A DNA stretch of 64,000 nt from Salminus brasiliensis (taxonomy: Eukaryota > Chordata > Actinopteri > Characiformes > Bryconidae): contig NC_132880.1 of the NCBI RefSeq assembly GCF_030463535.1, forward strand, positions 36,612,842 to 36,676,841. The letters run 5' to 3'. Positions 39,901 through 51,859 of the stretch are shown here, piece by piece (the stretch's first letter is position 1; each line of letters starts with the position of its first letter). Under the pieces are notes generated by a model. The model was not told where the DNA came from. It did no database searches and saw nothing but the letters and a program-made list of their open reading frames with translations. Both the position numbers and the translations under genes were made by a program.

Positions 39901-40640
39901 CACTTTAGCCACAACACTTAAGCCCAGTCTAGTGTAGCTGGTCTAATAAGAGAAGAGCTGAGGGACATTCCTACTGCTATGTGAAATACCCTCAAATTTG
40001 TACGTTTTCTGGATGGTGGGAAACAAGATTTTTTTAATTGTGGGAATTTTTTCAAAACTTTTTTTACAGTCGCACCCTCGGCCATATCACACATTTCTTC
40101 ACATCTCTTTCTTTTGTAAATTGAGACGTAGTAAACACAGCCTCTGTAGGTTGTCAAACCATACTATATTTTATTAAATCCTAATGCACTCTCTTTCATT
40201 GTATAAAAATAAAAACATAAAAATTGTCAACAAAAAGTGTTGCAAAGGCTCAGATGTTTTTTTTTGTTTTTTTTTTGTTTTTTGTTTTTTACATGGTCTC
40301 AGACCTTGATTAGCAAATTAGGCCTGAGGCATGTCACCATGTCACCACAGTTGAATCACATGTCCAAGCTTTGTACGTTCTCTGACTCTACAGACTCACA
40401 ACACTAACACTCACAGTTATGAGCTCTTCAAAACAAAGATCTGAAAATGAAAGCTATCGATGACCACAAGGCAGGGGAAAGCTTTAATAAGAAGAGTTTT
40501 CAGCTTCGGTTTCTACAGTACTGACTGTTTTTAGGGAACAGCAGTTCACCAGAACTGTATAGATCAGAACGAGACCTGAAAAACCAAGAAAGCTCTCAAA
40601 GAGAACTGCTCATATGCTGGTGAGAAAGTCAAATACACCC
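39900..40640. other. Intergenic DNA upstream of mfsd2a
   Basis: AT-rich with a T/G run at 40257-40290; no gene or recognised repeat. Confidence 0.4.
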
Positions 40641-40644
40641 CCCC

Positions 40645-40694
<50 letters not shown>
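40637..40694. repeat. C-run plus (AT)n microsatellite
   Basis: A cytosine run at 40638-40646 is followed by about 24 AT units. Confidence 0.9.
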
Positions 40695-40696
<2 letters not shown>

Positions 40697-40699
40697 CTG

Positions 40700-42590
40700 C
40701 CAGGAACTTGCAAAAGGGGTAAGCTAAGTCAGTAAGCTAAGCTAGTGGTGGTGCACCGCATCACTGTACAAGGTCGCTCACAATCTTCATAGAAGTGCCA
40801 TAATAAGCAAACCTTACCTAATAAGCGACCTTGTCACAAAACTCAACATTTAAAATATGTTAAAGAGACACAATCCCACTGTAACAATCCCACAATGCAC
40901 CACAATAATAATAATGTACACTAGCGGACATGGAATATCCATAATTCATCATAGAGTGTGTCCCAATTATGTAGTAATTACTAATACTAACTAGTTTTGA
41001 GTATGAAGTATGTAGGACAGATCAAAGTGTCAAAGTTGAGTATTCTCAAATATCCATGATGTATACTCATACTTGAGCGTGGTTATGATGGACAAGGCAG
41101 TGACATATGATGGCCTAGCAAAGCTTAATAACTTCTAATTAGTCAAACGGGTTAGTACAGTAATATTATGTGTACTAACCTGCCAAACCTGTACTACTGA
41201 GACTAGTATGTAGTCTATACCCTATAGCATTAGTCTGTAGCACGCGATTGGGACACAGCCTGACGTTCAGTTTGCTTTTGCGATGCAATCTGCTGTCGCA
41301 CCGGGGTGAGCTCACACACTTTACGAGGGGTCTGAAATCATTCACTAATTTGTGGACTTCTGTTCCCTGGTGCTCTAATATATACTGGTCTGGATTTTTG
41401 CATGTAGGAGAAAGTGAACAGGGCTATCGTGAAACACCCCACACAGAAATGACTTCCTTAACTTTATGTAGGGAACTATAAAAGTCAGTTTGGATATCTG
41501 TAGAACTGACGCAGTCTGAGCCATGTTAACTTGAGCATGGTGCGAATTCTTTTTAGCTCCTCCTTTCTTTGCAGTTTGTTGTGAGGGAATTCTACCGTTC
41601 TTTTATAGTGACTAGTTTTCAAAAGTAAAATATTAGCTTATCGTGGTATTCCCTCCTCAGCTGACACTACACTGTTTGAGTTCACCGTAGCCTACTTGTA
41701 AAATAGCAGGAGCAGTAGATTCAGCAACCGACTTTGCCATTATTGCCTTGCATTTTTTTGACTGCAAATACAGGAATCCTAAGTAAATCCCTGTTTCCCT
41801 TAAGCCACAGCTATAATCATGTGTGCTCCCCTTTTTAGATACATACATATCCCTCAGAGAGCTTTGAATGGACTCCTGTGCGTTTGCCAAGGCCTTGGCG
41901 TCCGTGTGGAGGGCGCAGTGTTTACTCACATTCAGAGTTAAGAAGAATTTAAGAAGAAGTTTTTTAGTAGAAGAAAAAAACAGCCTCACATTTCAATGTT
42001 TACAGAGTCAAGTTCTTGCAGACCATACCGATCAATGTATGTCAACAGTTGATAAGATAAGCTTGCTGTGCAATAGTGTCTGTAAATGCTGATAACGGTA
42101 ATGTTCGGTCATATTGCCTGATAGTCTGCTTCAGTGCCATGGGCCGTTTGTTTGGACGTTATTTTGGCTAATTAATGGGATATGTTAAATTAAGTACGTT
42201 TTTTTAACAAAAAGACATCAATGCTGCTTTAAGTGACTCAAAAGTCCAGACGTTAGTCCATGTGACAGTATATTGTAATTGCCATTAAGGCAGGATCTTC
42301 AAATGACATGACAGTTAAACTTTAGTGAAGTTACAGAAGAAACAGATGGAAGTAATGCTGTTTATGCAATGGGAACTCTGTAATGCCATTAAATGCACTG
42401 TTGTGGGAGCCAGCACAGGGCAGAAAGCTGCAATTTATTTCATAATTGCAGTGGCCAGTGGTCAGTGCCCTGTAGTAACTTAGGAGATAGCTGCAGTTTG
42501 GCAGGTCAAAAAGGCAGTGCACTGTGGAAATGTCTGTTCGTACCAGGTGATTGTACTATTATGACCTACACTACCCCTTCTAATAAATGT
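40700..42590. other. Unassigned intergenic DNA
   Basis: Only short motif-free ORFs (the longest 110 codons, 41657-41989 on the minus strand). No transposon recognised. Confidence 0.35.
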
Positions 42591-42603
42591 ATTCAGCTAC
42601 TTT

Positions 42604-42905
42604 AAGTTGTGGCCATTGCTGACACAGATGTGCAAATGCACACACACAACTTGTCTAGTCCCTGTCAAATACTGCCAATAGAATAGGACTCTGAAGCAGA
42701 TAAACATGAACCTATTGGCACCATGCCTAATGTCAGGCTAGAGGGGTCTAAGCCCCCCAGCATTGAGCTGTGAAGCAGTGGAACTGTGTTCTCTGGAATG
42801 ATGGTGCTCCATCTGACACTTTATGGATGAGTTAGGGACAAGGTGGGGTGGTGATCATTTAACGTCCTGAGCTCACAGCAATGTTCCACAGTCTAGTAGT
42901 AAGCC
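42604..42905 (-). mobile_element. Tc1-type MITE, 3'-truncated, reverse orientation
   Basis: cattgctgacacagatgtgc, caacttgtctagtccctgtc, atactgccaatagaatagga, agccccccagcattgagctg and tggtgctccatctgacact are the reverse of the family's interior. The terminal tatagtg end is missing. Confidence 0.65.
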
Positions 42906-43605
42906 GTCTCTAGAGAGTAGAGAGTTTTGTTCTAATAGCCCTGATTTTGATGATTTTTGTACATGTGTCTGTGTGTATTGTGAGGTTCGTTTAACCTTTA
43001 TCTTTCTGTCTGAATTAAAAGAACAAGTTACATGTTTGCTCTCCTCATATTTGATCACTGCTCACTCGGTCAACGCCCACCTAAAGCAGGAGTAGGCTAT
43101 GAATAATTGGCCCAGAACTATTATTACATGTTTGGAACTTGTGAGCCATCCTAATTCTCTTGTATTTAAATGTCATCCTTAGCCTTAATGCTGAGTACAC
43201 AAAACGAGCTCTGACCTTACAAAGAACTTTTACATTCAGCGTCCTTTCTTAGAGGGGCCCATATCCTACAAACTTCAGCCTCAGTATTTTGATGTTAAAG
43301 AGATTTAGATGTTTATTTAATCTATAGTAGTGTAGCCCCACCAATTTATGCTAACACTATGAGAAGTGTTTCAGCCTGAACTGGGTTTTAAATAAAGCCA
43401 CAATACAAAACAGCCAGAAACCATTTACAAGATGTGTCTTAAAGGGACAGTAACAAAAATAGCTTGCTTAATTCTATCGGATAAAGAGAGGTTAGAATAT
43501 GACCATGTAAAAAAAGAGACAGGTATTTAGGAAGATTAAATGTAATGCAAGCAAATGTAGGATATAGGCCATTTAATATATAGGCCCTATTGATACAGAA
43601 GGGTT

Positions 43606-43870
43606 TTTTTCTGGCATGCAGTGGTCAAAACCTACCAAAAGTGGTCCAAGAAAAAACAACCAGTAAACCGACAACAGGGACAAGGCTTATTACCCCATTT
43701 CACAACTTAGAGGAGTTCAAGTATCTGCTGCTAGCATATTAGGGTCAGTTACCACAGGGCGCCTTCAGAGGTCTTGTGGGGTCCATGCTGATCTGTTGTG
43801 GCGGCACAAGGGGGACTCAATATTAGCCATATTTGGTCATAATGTTATGGCTGATTGGTGTATATATCCA
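43606..43870 (+). mobile_element. Internally deleted Tc1-like transposon, second copy
   Basis: Left part tggcatgcagtggtcaaaac and caaaagtggtccaagaaaa, junction near aaggcttattaccccatttc, then C-terminal transposase region (cgccttcagaggtcttgtgg, cggcacaagggggactcaat) and right end cataatgttatggctgattg. Same architecture as 2915-3480. Confidence 0.65.
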
Positions 43871-44399
43871 CCAATTACAAATCAAACAAACTTCAAACTG
43901 CCACAATACTTATCACAACTCACATGAGTGTGTTGCCCAACATACAGCAGGGGCAATACATAGCACTGGGGGAGTGTTTCCGCATCAAAAGAGCAAAGAC
44001 ACCAGTGGTGTAATGGAAACTCACGGGGAAGGCTTTGTATTTATGTGACCATGTGTTTGTGTGTGTGTGTGTACAGTATGTGCACCATGTCCAGCAGGGG
44101 CCACATGAAAAGCAATTAGTCTCTTTCAGAGTGTGGGTGGGGGCTTTAAAGACCCAGTTAGAATTGCCAGAACAGCGACACTGCCGGAGCTCAGTGAGCA
44201 TACATTCTTTCTTAGCAAAAAGGGGGCCATGTACAGCTGTTCTAACTGTACACATATTTAAAAATATAGACATTTGATCTTCACTTGAACAATACTTTAA
44301 AATATAATTAATACAAATGCAATTTTTTTGTAAGGTAAAGTTAGGACACCTCACATTCATTACTACTGAAAATGTCTTCTGTTAGAATCAGCTGCAGAT

Positions 44400-44708
44400 G
44401 ATTAGGACATGGTCCGAGAGGATTTGGGAGGAGTCTGTCTAATTTAAACCTCAGACATTTAGTTTGATTTGCTCTTGATTACTGAAGTAAGTGGTGTCTC
44501 CATGTTGAGACCCAACAAGCTCTCTGAGGGCTTCAGTAAGAAGTTTGTAGATGAATATGAGCCTTTAAAAAGATCTATGATTAGAAATGTTGGAGAAAAG
44601 TGGAGAACATTTAAAACGACTCCTAACATCCTCGTCCTAGCAAGTTCAGTCCATCAAGCCACAAGATCTGTAAAGAAGTCTCCAAGTATCCTAAAATGTC
44701 ATTACTGA
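44400..44708 (+). mobile_element. Tc1-like transposase N-terminal remnant
   Basis: In the plus frame from about 44496 the translation reads RPNKLSEGFSKKFVDEYE and later KWRTFKTTPN, both typical of the paired-like HTH region of a fish Tc1 transposase. Internal gaps and loss of the DDE domain make it inactive. Confidence 0.6.
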
Positions 44709-44711
44709 ACT

Positions 44712-45590
44712 TACCATTTGTGTTCCTCAGCAAAAATTAAGATTCATCTGTCCAAGCTTTATTTTTCCAGTCGTCATCTGTTCAGTTTCAGCAAGCCTGT
44801 GTTCACTGCAGCCTCAGCTTTCTGTTCTTGGCTGACAGTTGTACAGAGTAGTTATCAAATCAAATCAAATTTTATTTGTCACATACATAGTAATACACAG
44901 TATAACTTGCAGTGAAATGCTTTTTTGACAGTCTGCCCACATCAAAGCTAATCAATAAGATCTAAATTTAAACTAAACCTTAACTTAATGAAATAAAGTG
45001 CAAAAGTGCAAAAAAAAATAAATAAATAAAATAAAAGTTACATTTAAGTTAAATTTAAGTTAAAAAATAAAATATAAAAATCTGAAAAAATAGAAATGTA
45101 AGAAGCAAAATATACAGATGGAATAGTGCGTGTCTATATATATAAATATACATATATATATATATATATATATGCATATGTACATATTTATCTGTATGTG
45201 AGTGTAGCTGAGTTAGCTGAGTTACTGTAGCCTTTTTGTCAGCTTCAACCTTGTCCCCTCCAGTGATCTCTCTCATCAACAAGGCGTTTATATTCGTAGA
45301 ATTGCTGCTTACTGGATGTTGTTTCCTTTAGTGCTCCGTTCTGAGTAAACTTTACGAATAGCAGTCATGCTGAAAAAATCAGGAGACCTAGTTATACTCA
45401 GAAATGCTCAAACTAGCTTGTCTGGCACCAATAACCATGCCACCGTCAAAATAACTGAGATCATATTTTCCCCCATTCTGATGGTTGATGTAAATATTAC
45501 CTGCTGGTCCGTATCTGCATAATTGTATGCACTGCACTGCTGACACACAGTTGGCATGAATGAGAAGATGTAACTTAAAAGATGTGTAGA
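44712..45590 (-). mobile_element. Different Tc1-like transposase remnant, interrupted by another repeat
   Basis: On the minus strand GGKYDLSYFDGGMVIGAR and ASLSISE (from about 45472) form the start of a Tc1 HTH domain. After a stop and frame changes, LMREITGG and ADKKATVTQLTQL follow (45282 on). The copy then continues to 44712 beyond an inserted repeat at 44857-45215. Transposase broken by stops, frameshifts and insertion. Confidence 0.65.
44857..45215 (+). mobile_element. Repeat inserted into the Tc1 remnant
   Basis: Starts at aaatcaaatcaaat, then tttatttgtcacatacatag and cttgcagtgaaatgc, a widespread fish repeat, with A-rich and (TA)n parts (45137-45172). The broken Tc1 words gttatc and tgagttac lie on its two sides. 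Confidence 0.5.
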
Positions 45591-45995
45591 ACCTTTTGTT
45601 GTATGGTTTCAATAATATAGTTTCTATATGACAGATTTCAGATCATTCCAACCAGAAGCTCATTGTGGCCAAGCTATGTTGCTGTGAGAGGGTTTTAGGG
45701 TTAAAACAAACAAAACACAAGACACCAAAACATTGCAGCAGCTTCTTGGAACTGTGAGAATACATAAGTAACATAAAACACATGACAATTATGGCAATAA
45801 CAACTAAATCTTAGGGGTATTTCACTATGCAGGAATTAGTCAACTCTCAAACATTTAAAATGTTCTCTTTAGAGGATAGGTACATGCAAGTCTGTGTGTA
45901 TGTATGTGTGATAATTACATTAATATTCACATCAAAACCATGTTGACAAATAGGGACGTACACGGAAACCTGGAAGTCTGACAGAACAAACACAA

Positions 45996-46018
45996 ACACA
46001 CACACACACACACACACA
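45996..46018. repeat. (CA)n microsatellite
   Basis: About eleven CA units. Confidence 0.8.
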
Positions 46019-46489
46019 TCTCAGCTGATGGGCTCAAAGTGCACCAGCTTTGTCTATGTGGCTTCAGGTCGAACACACAGCAGCTCTGCCACGCTAGTTC
46101 TGCCCATCCCACAAAACTGTCACAGTGACCGTGTGAGTCACCTGTTTGTAGTAGTGGTGTGATGTGTCTCACACTATGCACTTAATAGGTTCTATAATAT
46201 TCAGTGGATATTGACACTCATCTCTACCAGAGGTTACACTGTATTAAGTAGTGTCTGTCTGCATGATCACGTGGCACACAGAATCCAAATGAATGCATTT
46301 GGCAACAGATCCCAGTTTTCCAGGATCACTTTTTTCCTTGTTGTGTTTTGTTTTCATACGGTATTTACTGTACACACTGCTGTCGGTGTGAAGCAGCTCA
46401 GGCATTTCTGTTTGTTAAGTTTTGCCCAACATTCTGGGTTAATGACAGTAAACTAGAAGATTAGCAAAGGCTGTTTCATATGTTGATCA

Positions 46490-46700
46490 AAATCACCCCC
46501 TGCAGTCTCAGAATGATTCAAGCCCTTCATGACAAGCGTCTTTAGCACTGGAGAATGCTGTTGCTGTTATGACCTGCTGCATGATGCATAGCCAGACACC
46601 AGCTTTTGGCAGCGTTCCTATAGAATCTTAGCCCATCCCTCATGGCCAATGACTTATTATTCTTATTATTCTAGTATGGGTTTGACAACTACTCCAGTTC
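46490..46700. repeat. Probable interspersed repeat fragment
   Basis: agcactggagaatgctgttg, ctgcatgatgcatagccaga and cttagcccatccctcatggc resemble a repeat seen often in fish genomes; family not identified. Confidence 0.35.
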
Positions 46701-46845
46701 TTGTGCATTATTTATATTATTAGAAAGCCGGTGTTGGTTGATAACTGTAAGACTCCTATGAGAAAAGTGTTTCTATGAATGTTATTTGTGTTCAGTGTAA
46801 TATTAGTGTTTTACTGACAAAATAAACACTTACTGTAACATTTAC

Positions 46846-46849
46846 TATA

Positions 46850-46894
<45 letters not shown>

Positions 46895-46930
46895 AGAGGG
46901 AGAGAGAGAGAGAGAGAGAGAGAGGGAGAT
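46846..46930. repeat. (TA)n-(GA)n compound microsatellite
   Basis: About 22 TA units pass into about 15 GA units at 46893. Confidence 0.9.
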
Positions 46931-47370
46931 ACCTAGGCAAGCGTTTATCGGCTGCAGCAAATAGCACACACGTGGCACATATTACATTCTCTTGACAATT
47001 AAGCCCTGCACATGCATATAGTATAATACGCACTGCTGTGGCCTGTACCTCAGGAGATTTCTTTCTTTCAGTATGCAAAGTGTGACCCATTTAAGCCATT
47101 ACACTGCACCCTTCAAAAGTATCAGTATCTTTGGGAGATGTACGTGATGTAAGCTGTTTATCAGCTTAATTTTACACTACAAATATCACATTATAATAAA
47201 TACATTTACATGATAAAATGTCCTTCTTAGAGTTTCAGTGTATGATCAAGCTGATAAACAACAACAATTTTCCAAGTGAATAATAATAAAAAATTAAAGT
47301 AATAAATATAATAAAATATAAATATAAAAAACTAAGGATCACATCCTGTTTAAAGGCCACCAGTTTGATA

Positions 47371-47425
47371 CAAAAGGTAAAGGTGCATGTATTTGTAAAG
47401 GTAAAAGGTAAAGGTAAAGAAAAAA
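47371..47425 (-). repeat. SINE 3'-tail fragment
   Basis: aaaggtaaaggtgcatgtat and repeated ggtaaa are the reverse of the gtgcacctttacc-type tail of the SINE at 3066. Confidence 0.35.
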
Positions 47426-47778
47426 AGGCTACTTCACCATATTTGTGCCTCTTTTTAAAACTCAAAGGAAGTTGGTAGGTAGTCAAAGGTAGAAATGAAA
47501 GAGTGAACAGTTTTGTGAGCTTCCAGAAAGGTCCAATAAAGTAATACATGAAGGCCTCAGCAGGGAGCCATGAAAGAATGTTAAACATTCACAAGATTAT
47601 GATTATGTGAAAGTGTAAATAACGTCCGAATATTCACATGATTCAACTGAAGTCTGAACTGGCTGCCGGATTTGTACAGACTGAATAATATACATGATAA
47701 TAAATGTACATATTTCAATTTGATCTCTTTTTGTTTTCCATTCTATAGAGTGTTTATTCTTACACGAACAGTTACAAC

Positions 47779-47813
47779 TGGGATCAATGAAGTATTTCTG
47801 ATTCTGATTCTGC
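47779..47813 (-). repeat. LINE-tail-like fragment
   Basis: gggatcaatgaagtatttct and gattctgattctg are the reverse complement of the tail seen at 21541. Confidence 0.5.
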
Positions 47814-48071
47814 CCTTATGCCCTATTGCACAAAAGATCCTACATGTTGTACTGTACATGACAAAGTTTCCTTTAAATGTTCTTTTGTAAGACACCATGC
47901 TAGTATGCATTGCACGTACTGGCATGCCTTGCTCCACCCGTTTGATCTTTGGCTTTCTGGATCTGGTTGTGCCATGTCATCAACACCATCTGTGCCAACC
48001 TGAGTAACTGCCCTTGCATGCGCACTTCTGAGATGATATCTGCTGATGTGGCTGCAGAGGAGCTTTTGATA

Positions 48072-48281
48072 AAAGGGAGAAAGGGAGACCTTTTTGAGCT
48101 TCAGATAAGGCTCGGCTTTCACAGTGTCACGAACAGGAAGTTGTGGCAGTATGAAATCTTTAATGGAATCTTTACTTCATATTAATCAGTTAATGAACTG
48201 GTTTGAGCTAGATGGGTGTAGGAAACGGGGCACTCCAGATCCAGATGCAGAAACCTGCACATTTGTGTACGCCACTACTTA
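48072..48281 (+). repeat. Direct repeat copy A (210 bp)
   Basis: Matches copy B at 48992-49190 closely (cacagtgtcacgaacaggaa, ttaatcagttaatgaactgg, cacatttgtgtacgccacta). Copy A has a 12-bp tandem duplication (ctttaatggaat) that B lacks. Confidence 0.8.
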
Positions 48282-48827
48282 AAGCAGCAGTATGCGAGAA
48301 TTTGCATTTCTTGCTCCTGGACTCCCCCTACAGTCGGGTAGAGTAATTTGCGCTTTGAGCCACCACTAAACGAAACACTTCTGCGTTTCTAGACAAGCTG
48401 CGAGAAACAGAAACAGCACTGAATGAGAAAGAAGCAGGACTGAGGCAGTAGGGTAATCTTTCAGGATTATGACAGGAATATTCCAAACATGATTTGGGTT
48501 ACACTACATTACACTGTAGTTCTCACAAGCATTTCTCCAGCCCACTTCACCAAAGTTGCATATTGCAGAAAGCAGTATTCCAAGCTTGGAGTGGCGCCAA
48601 TCTACACTATTCTCCCTTTTACAGTCAGTGGAGCATCAACATGATTCTGAAGCTGTAACTTTTAGTGGATGTTTGTAGACTAGCATCAGCCTAAATCGAA
48701 TATTTTGCACTTGGTACCTTATGTCACTAAGGTTAGCAGTTAGCTAACGTTAGCAAGGTAAAGTTAGATGTAACAACCCATAACCAGTTGCAATTATAAT
48801 ATCTATAATCCTTTGCTGCATATTACA
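48282..48827. other. Spacer between the direct repeats
   Basis: Begins agcagcagtatgcgagaat; no ORF. It may be a separate inserted repeat, since copy B is followed by other sequence. Confidence 0.3.
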
Positions 48828-48990
48828 AGTCAAGTCAAGTGGGTTTTATTGTCATTTCAACTATATACAGAGTACACAGTGAAACGAAACAATGTTCCTC
48901 CAGGACCATGGTGCAACATAGACACAGTGCATACAGAACACAAGTGCAACACAGTACAAGTGCAGACAGACAACACAACACAGTACAGAC
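48828..48990 (+). repeat. Interspersed repeat tail upstream of copy B
   Basis: gtcaagtcaagtgggtttta, ttgtcatttcaactatatac, cagtgaaacgaaacaatgtt and cctccaggaccatggtgcaa form a well-known fish repeat. Confidence 0.55.
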
Positions 48991-48991
48991 A

Positions 48992-49190
48992 GAAGGGAGA
49001 AAGGGAGAATTTTTTCAGCTTCAGATAAGGCTAGGCTTTCACAGTGTCACAAACAGGAAGTTGTGGCAGTATGAAATCTTTACTTCATATTAATCAGTTA
49101 ATGAACTGGTTTGAGCTAGATGGGTGTAGGGAACGGGTTACTCCAAACCAGATGCAGAAACCTGCACATTTGTGTACGCCACTACTTAAT
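48992..49190 (+). repeat. Direct repeat copy B (199 bp)
   Basis: See copy A at 48072. Same orientation, offset about 920 bp. Confidence 0.8.
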
Positions 49191-49283
49191 AACCTAATGC
49201 AAATACTGTTAGGTGGAGCAGTTTTAGGCAGGAATTTTGAGAGGGGTTTTGCTCAAAAAATGGCAACCCACAGCTAGGCCTCG

Positions 49284-49345
<62 letters not shown>
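49284..49345. repeat. (CT)n-(AT)n compound microsatellite
   Basis: About 12 CT units followed by about 19 AT units. Confidence 0.9.
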
Positions 49346-49348
<3 letters not shown>

Positions 49349-49729
49349 CCATAGCTATCAACTTTCGTCTCAAGCGAGCTTAATGTCGCTTAAGTAAGCA
49401 TTAGCTTTCATTAGAAATAAGCTCATGTCCATGTTAGCCTGCAAAAGGAATGAGCTAATGTTAGCTACTTTCATATACCAGGCCTATGTGCAAGTTCATG
49501 TGATAGCATTTATGAGGTTATAGTGCCTGACGTGATGCAACTGTGCTGTGCATTGTTTAGAAGCCCATGTGGAGGTGCTTTATGGTTCGGCTATACCATT
49601 CAGTGTTAATCATTTCCTGAAATTCAAAAGACTGACTCGGCGCCCTCACACAATGTCAATAAGGCCTAGTTTTGATGCTAGTGCCACGTTACAGGGGGCA
49701 TAGGGTAACACTTTGCATCATGTGGTTTA

Positions 49730-49763
49730 TGTTATGTTATGTTATTTATTTATTTATTTATTA
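49730..49763. repeat. (GTTAT)n-(TTTA)n short tandem repeat
   Basis: Four GTTAT-like units pass into five TTTA units. Confidence 0.75.
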
Positions 49764-50068
49764 CAGTTCCTATCTCTGTGTCCCATGGAAACATGCCTGT
49801 CAAAAAAGTACCAAAGGTTTGGAGGATATAACGATATTTAGAGATTTAACTTAACTAATGCAAAGACGGGCTACGTATATTTATCCATCCACATTTTATT
49901 TATCCATCCACAACAACTAAAAAACCATAACTAAAATAATCAGAGCCCTTAGTCATAGAGGGCAAAGTTGCTCTGACAGCTTTAGCCCGCCCATGTGCGT
50001 GTCAATGATTTTAGACATTTCCATCTGTATTGAAATATGTACCCCAACACATTTTTGTGTTGTGTCTA

Positions 50069-50290
50069 AGTTTTTTTTTTTTTATGCTCTGCTGTTTTTG
50101 TACCTGTGTGGCCTGGAAGGTCTTTGGCAGGTCTAGTCTTGTTGTGATGTGTTAATCTGTTGGCAGGAGTCATTGTTGTAGAGAGGTACACAATGCTGTC
50201 CAGGTTGATTGGTATTCTGTGATTGTGTTTTTGATAGTGGCAGATAGCTTTTCCATTGATAGATGGTCAGTTAGTAGGTTTTTCCAGTGT

Positions 50291-50321
<31 letters not shown>

Positions 50322-51800
50322 GGATGATTGCCATTGATTTACAGTTCATTAGAATGTGTTTTTTAGAAATGTTTAGCACTATAACAAGAACTTCACTATT
50401 TTCTTAGCTTTTATGGTTAGCTTTTATCCCATTGAATATACGATTCCCCAAAGCCTCATTTATGAAATGTTGTAAATAAAAACTTTCAGCTGACTCTGCG
50501 TCCAATGGAAATACTGCAGGATGTGTAGTGTGTCAGTTTAAGTAGTCTGTACATGTTAATGACTGTTAACAGCTAATACCTTTTATGAAACTGGTTCAAT
50601 CAGGTATATGTGATGTAATGACAGCCTCTGTTCTAAAAGGCTAAAGTTTTGCTCATGGTTTTTGTGTGTGGGAGTGCTGATGAGTAATAATGGACAGATA
50701 CCTGACAGATTTTACCTGTAGAATTTTATTAGGTTTGGGGTTTGAGTCTTTTGAAGAGTGAGGTGATTATATATATAGGATTATAGTATAATCATGTATA
50801 CATCTATTTTCTAAGCACATTGTTTATTTCCTTTGGTGTCTGCCTAGTCTTTCCTGCTAAGTCTTTGATTGCTGGGACTGTTGATTTTCAGGGATATTTG
50901 AGATTTATTGCTGCCCTCAAAATGTTCCTAAAAATGAATGAGCTGTTAAAGAAAGTTTTTTTAATGTTTACTTCTTTGTCATCTGTATTTTTTTTTTATT
51001 CAATTGAAGTTTACACTGTGAGGTTAGGGGTATCATGTTGCGCTATGGTATTTTCTAATATTCTCTCAAAATCTAATTTCTTTATTCCTGTTTCCCAAAG
51101 CAATATTTTCCAGAGAATCATTTATTTCTAAGAAGATTCTATTTTACTCTATTTTGACATAATTGTCAAATTCTGGATTTTAGCAGGGATTTGTTAAAGT
51201 ACTATCTAAAGCTAGGTTCCTGTAAAAGAGTAAAACAGGTTGCTGGTGACAGTGAAGTCATGTTGTACATATGTGGCATAGCTGGTATGACTGCGTTACT
51301 AATCTAAAAGGTCAGTGTTAGAATATGAGCAATGAGCTGTTGAGCAAAATGAGATTTTTTTTTAAATCTGGTGTTTCAGTGTGTACATCCATTGTTATCA
51401 ACAACCTGTTTAGTCAGTACTGTTTCAATGTTTTGGTGGAAAGACAGTTCTGGTTTGGGAATGAGTTATTCTGTCTAGGTATGGATCAATAACTTGAAGT
51501 CACGACCAGTTATAACTGGAAAAAACAGAGAGTTTCGTAAGATGTGTGAAAAAAAGGAATTTGGATGGGCCGTCAGTGTTCAGGGCATAGATATTAGCGA
51601 GGGTAAAAGTAGTAATGGTAGTATTGATATTAAAATTGATTATTAGAAATCGCCCTAGACACACCTCTTTGTTTGTTAAAAAAAAAACTTGTATTGTAAT
51701 GAGCAAATGTTGGCTTTTAATTGTTGGGAACTGTTTTTTGAGTGTGACGAACCTTTTGTTGATGTTAAGATTCCATACCAACTTTTTACCACCTTACCAT
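50069..51800 (-). mobile_element. 5'-truncated L1-like LINE, ORF2 endonuclease and 3' end, decayed
   Basis: The minus frame around 51781-51500 contains GRFLIINFNINTTITTFTL directly followed by ANIYALNTDGPSKFL, the pattern of an L1-type APE endonuclease. Further down the minus strand broken frames retain NKSLLKS-, NDSLEN- and KKKY-like pieces that fit the endonuclease/RT linker. A poly-A run (T-run at 50070-50083 on +) marks the 3' end. The catalytic RT core is not visible, so an internal deletion is likely. A (GT)n-(G)n run interrupts it at 50287-50322. Confidence 0.6.
50287..50322. repeat. (GT)n plus G-run
   Basis: About nine GT units and a run of about 17 G inside the LINE remnant. Confidence 0.85.
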
Positions 51801-51859
51801 CACACATTTGCTCTCACATCTCTATTAGAAACATGATTCTTTAGTTCATGGGGACCAGA

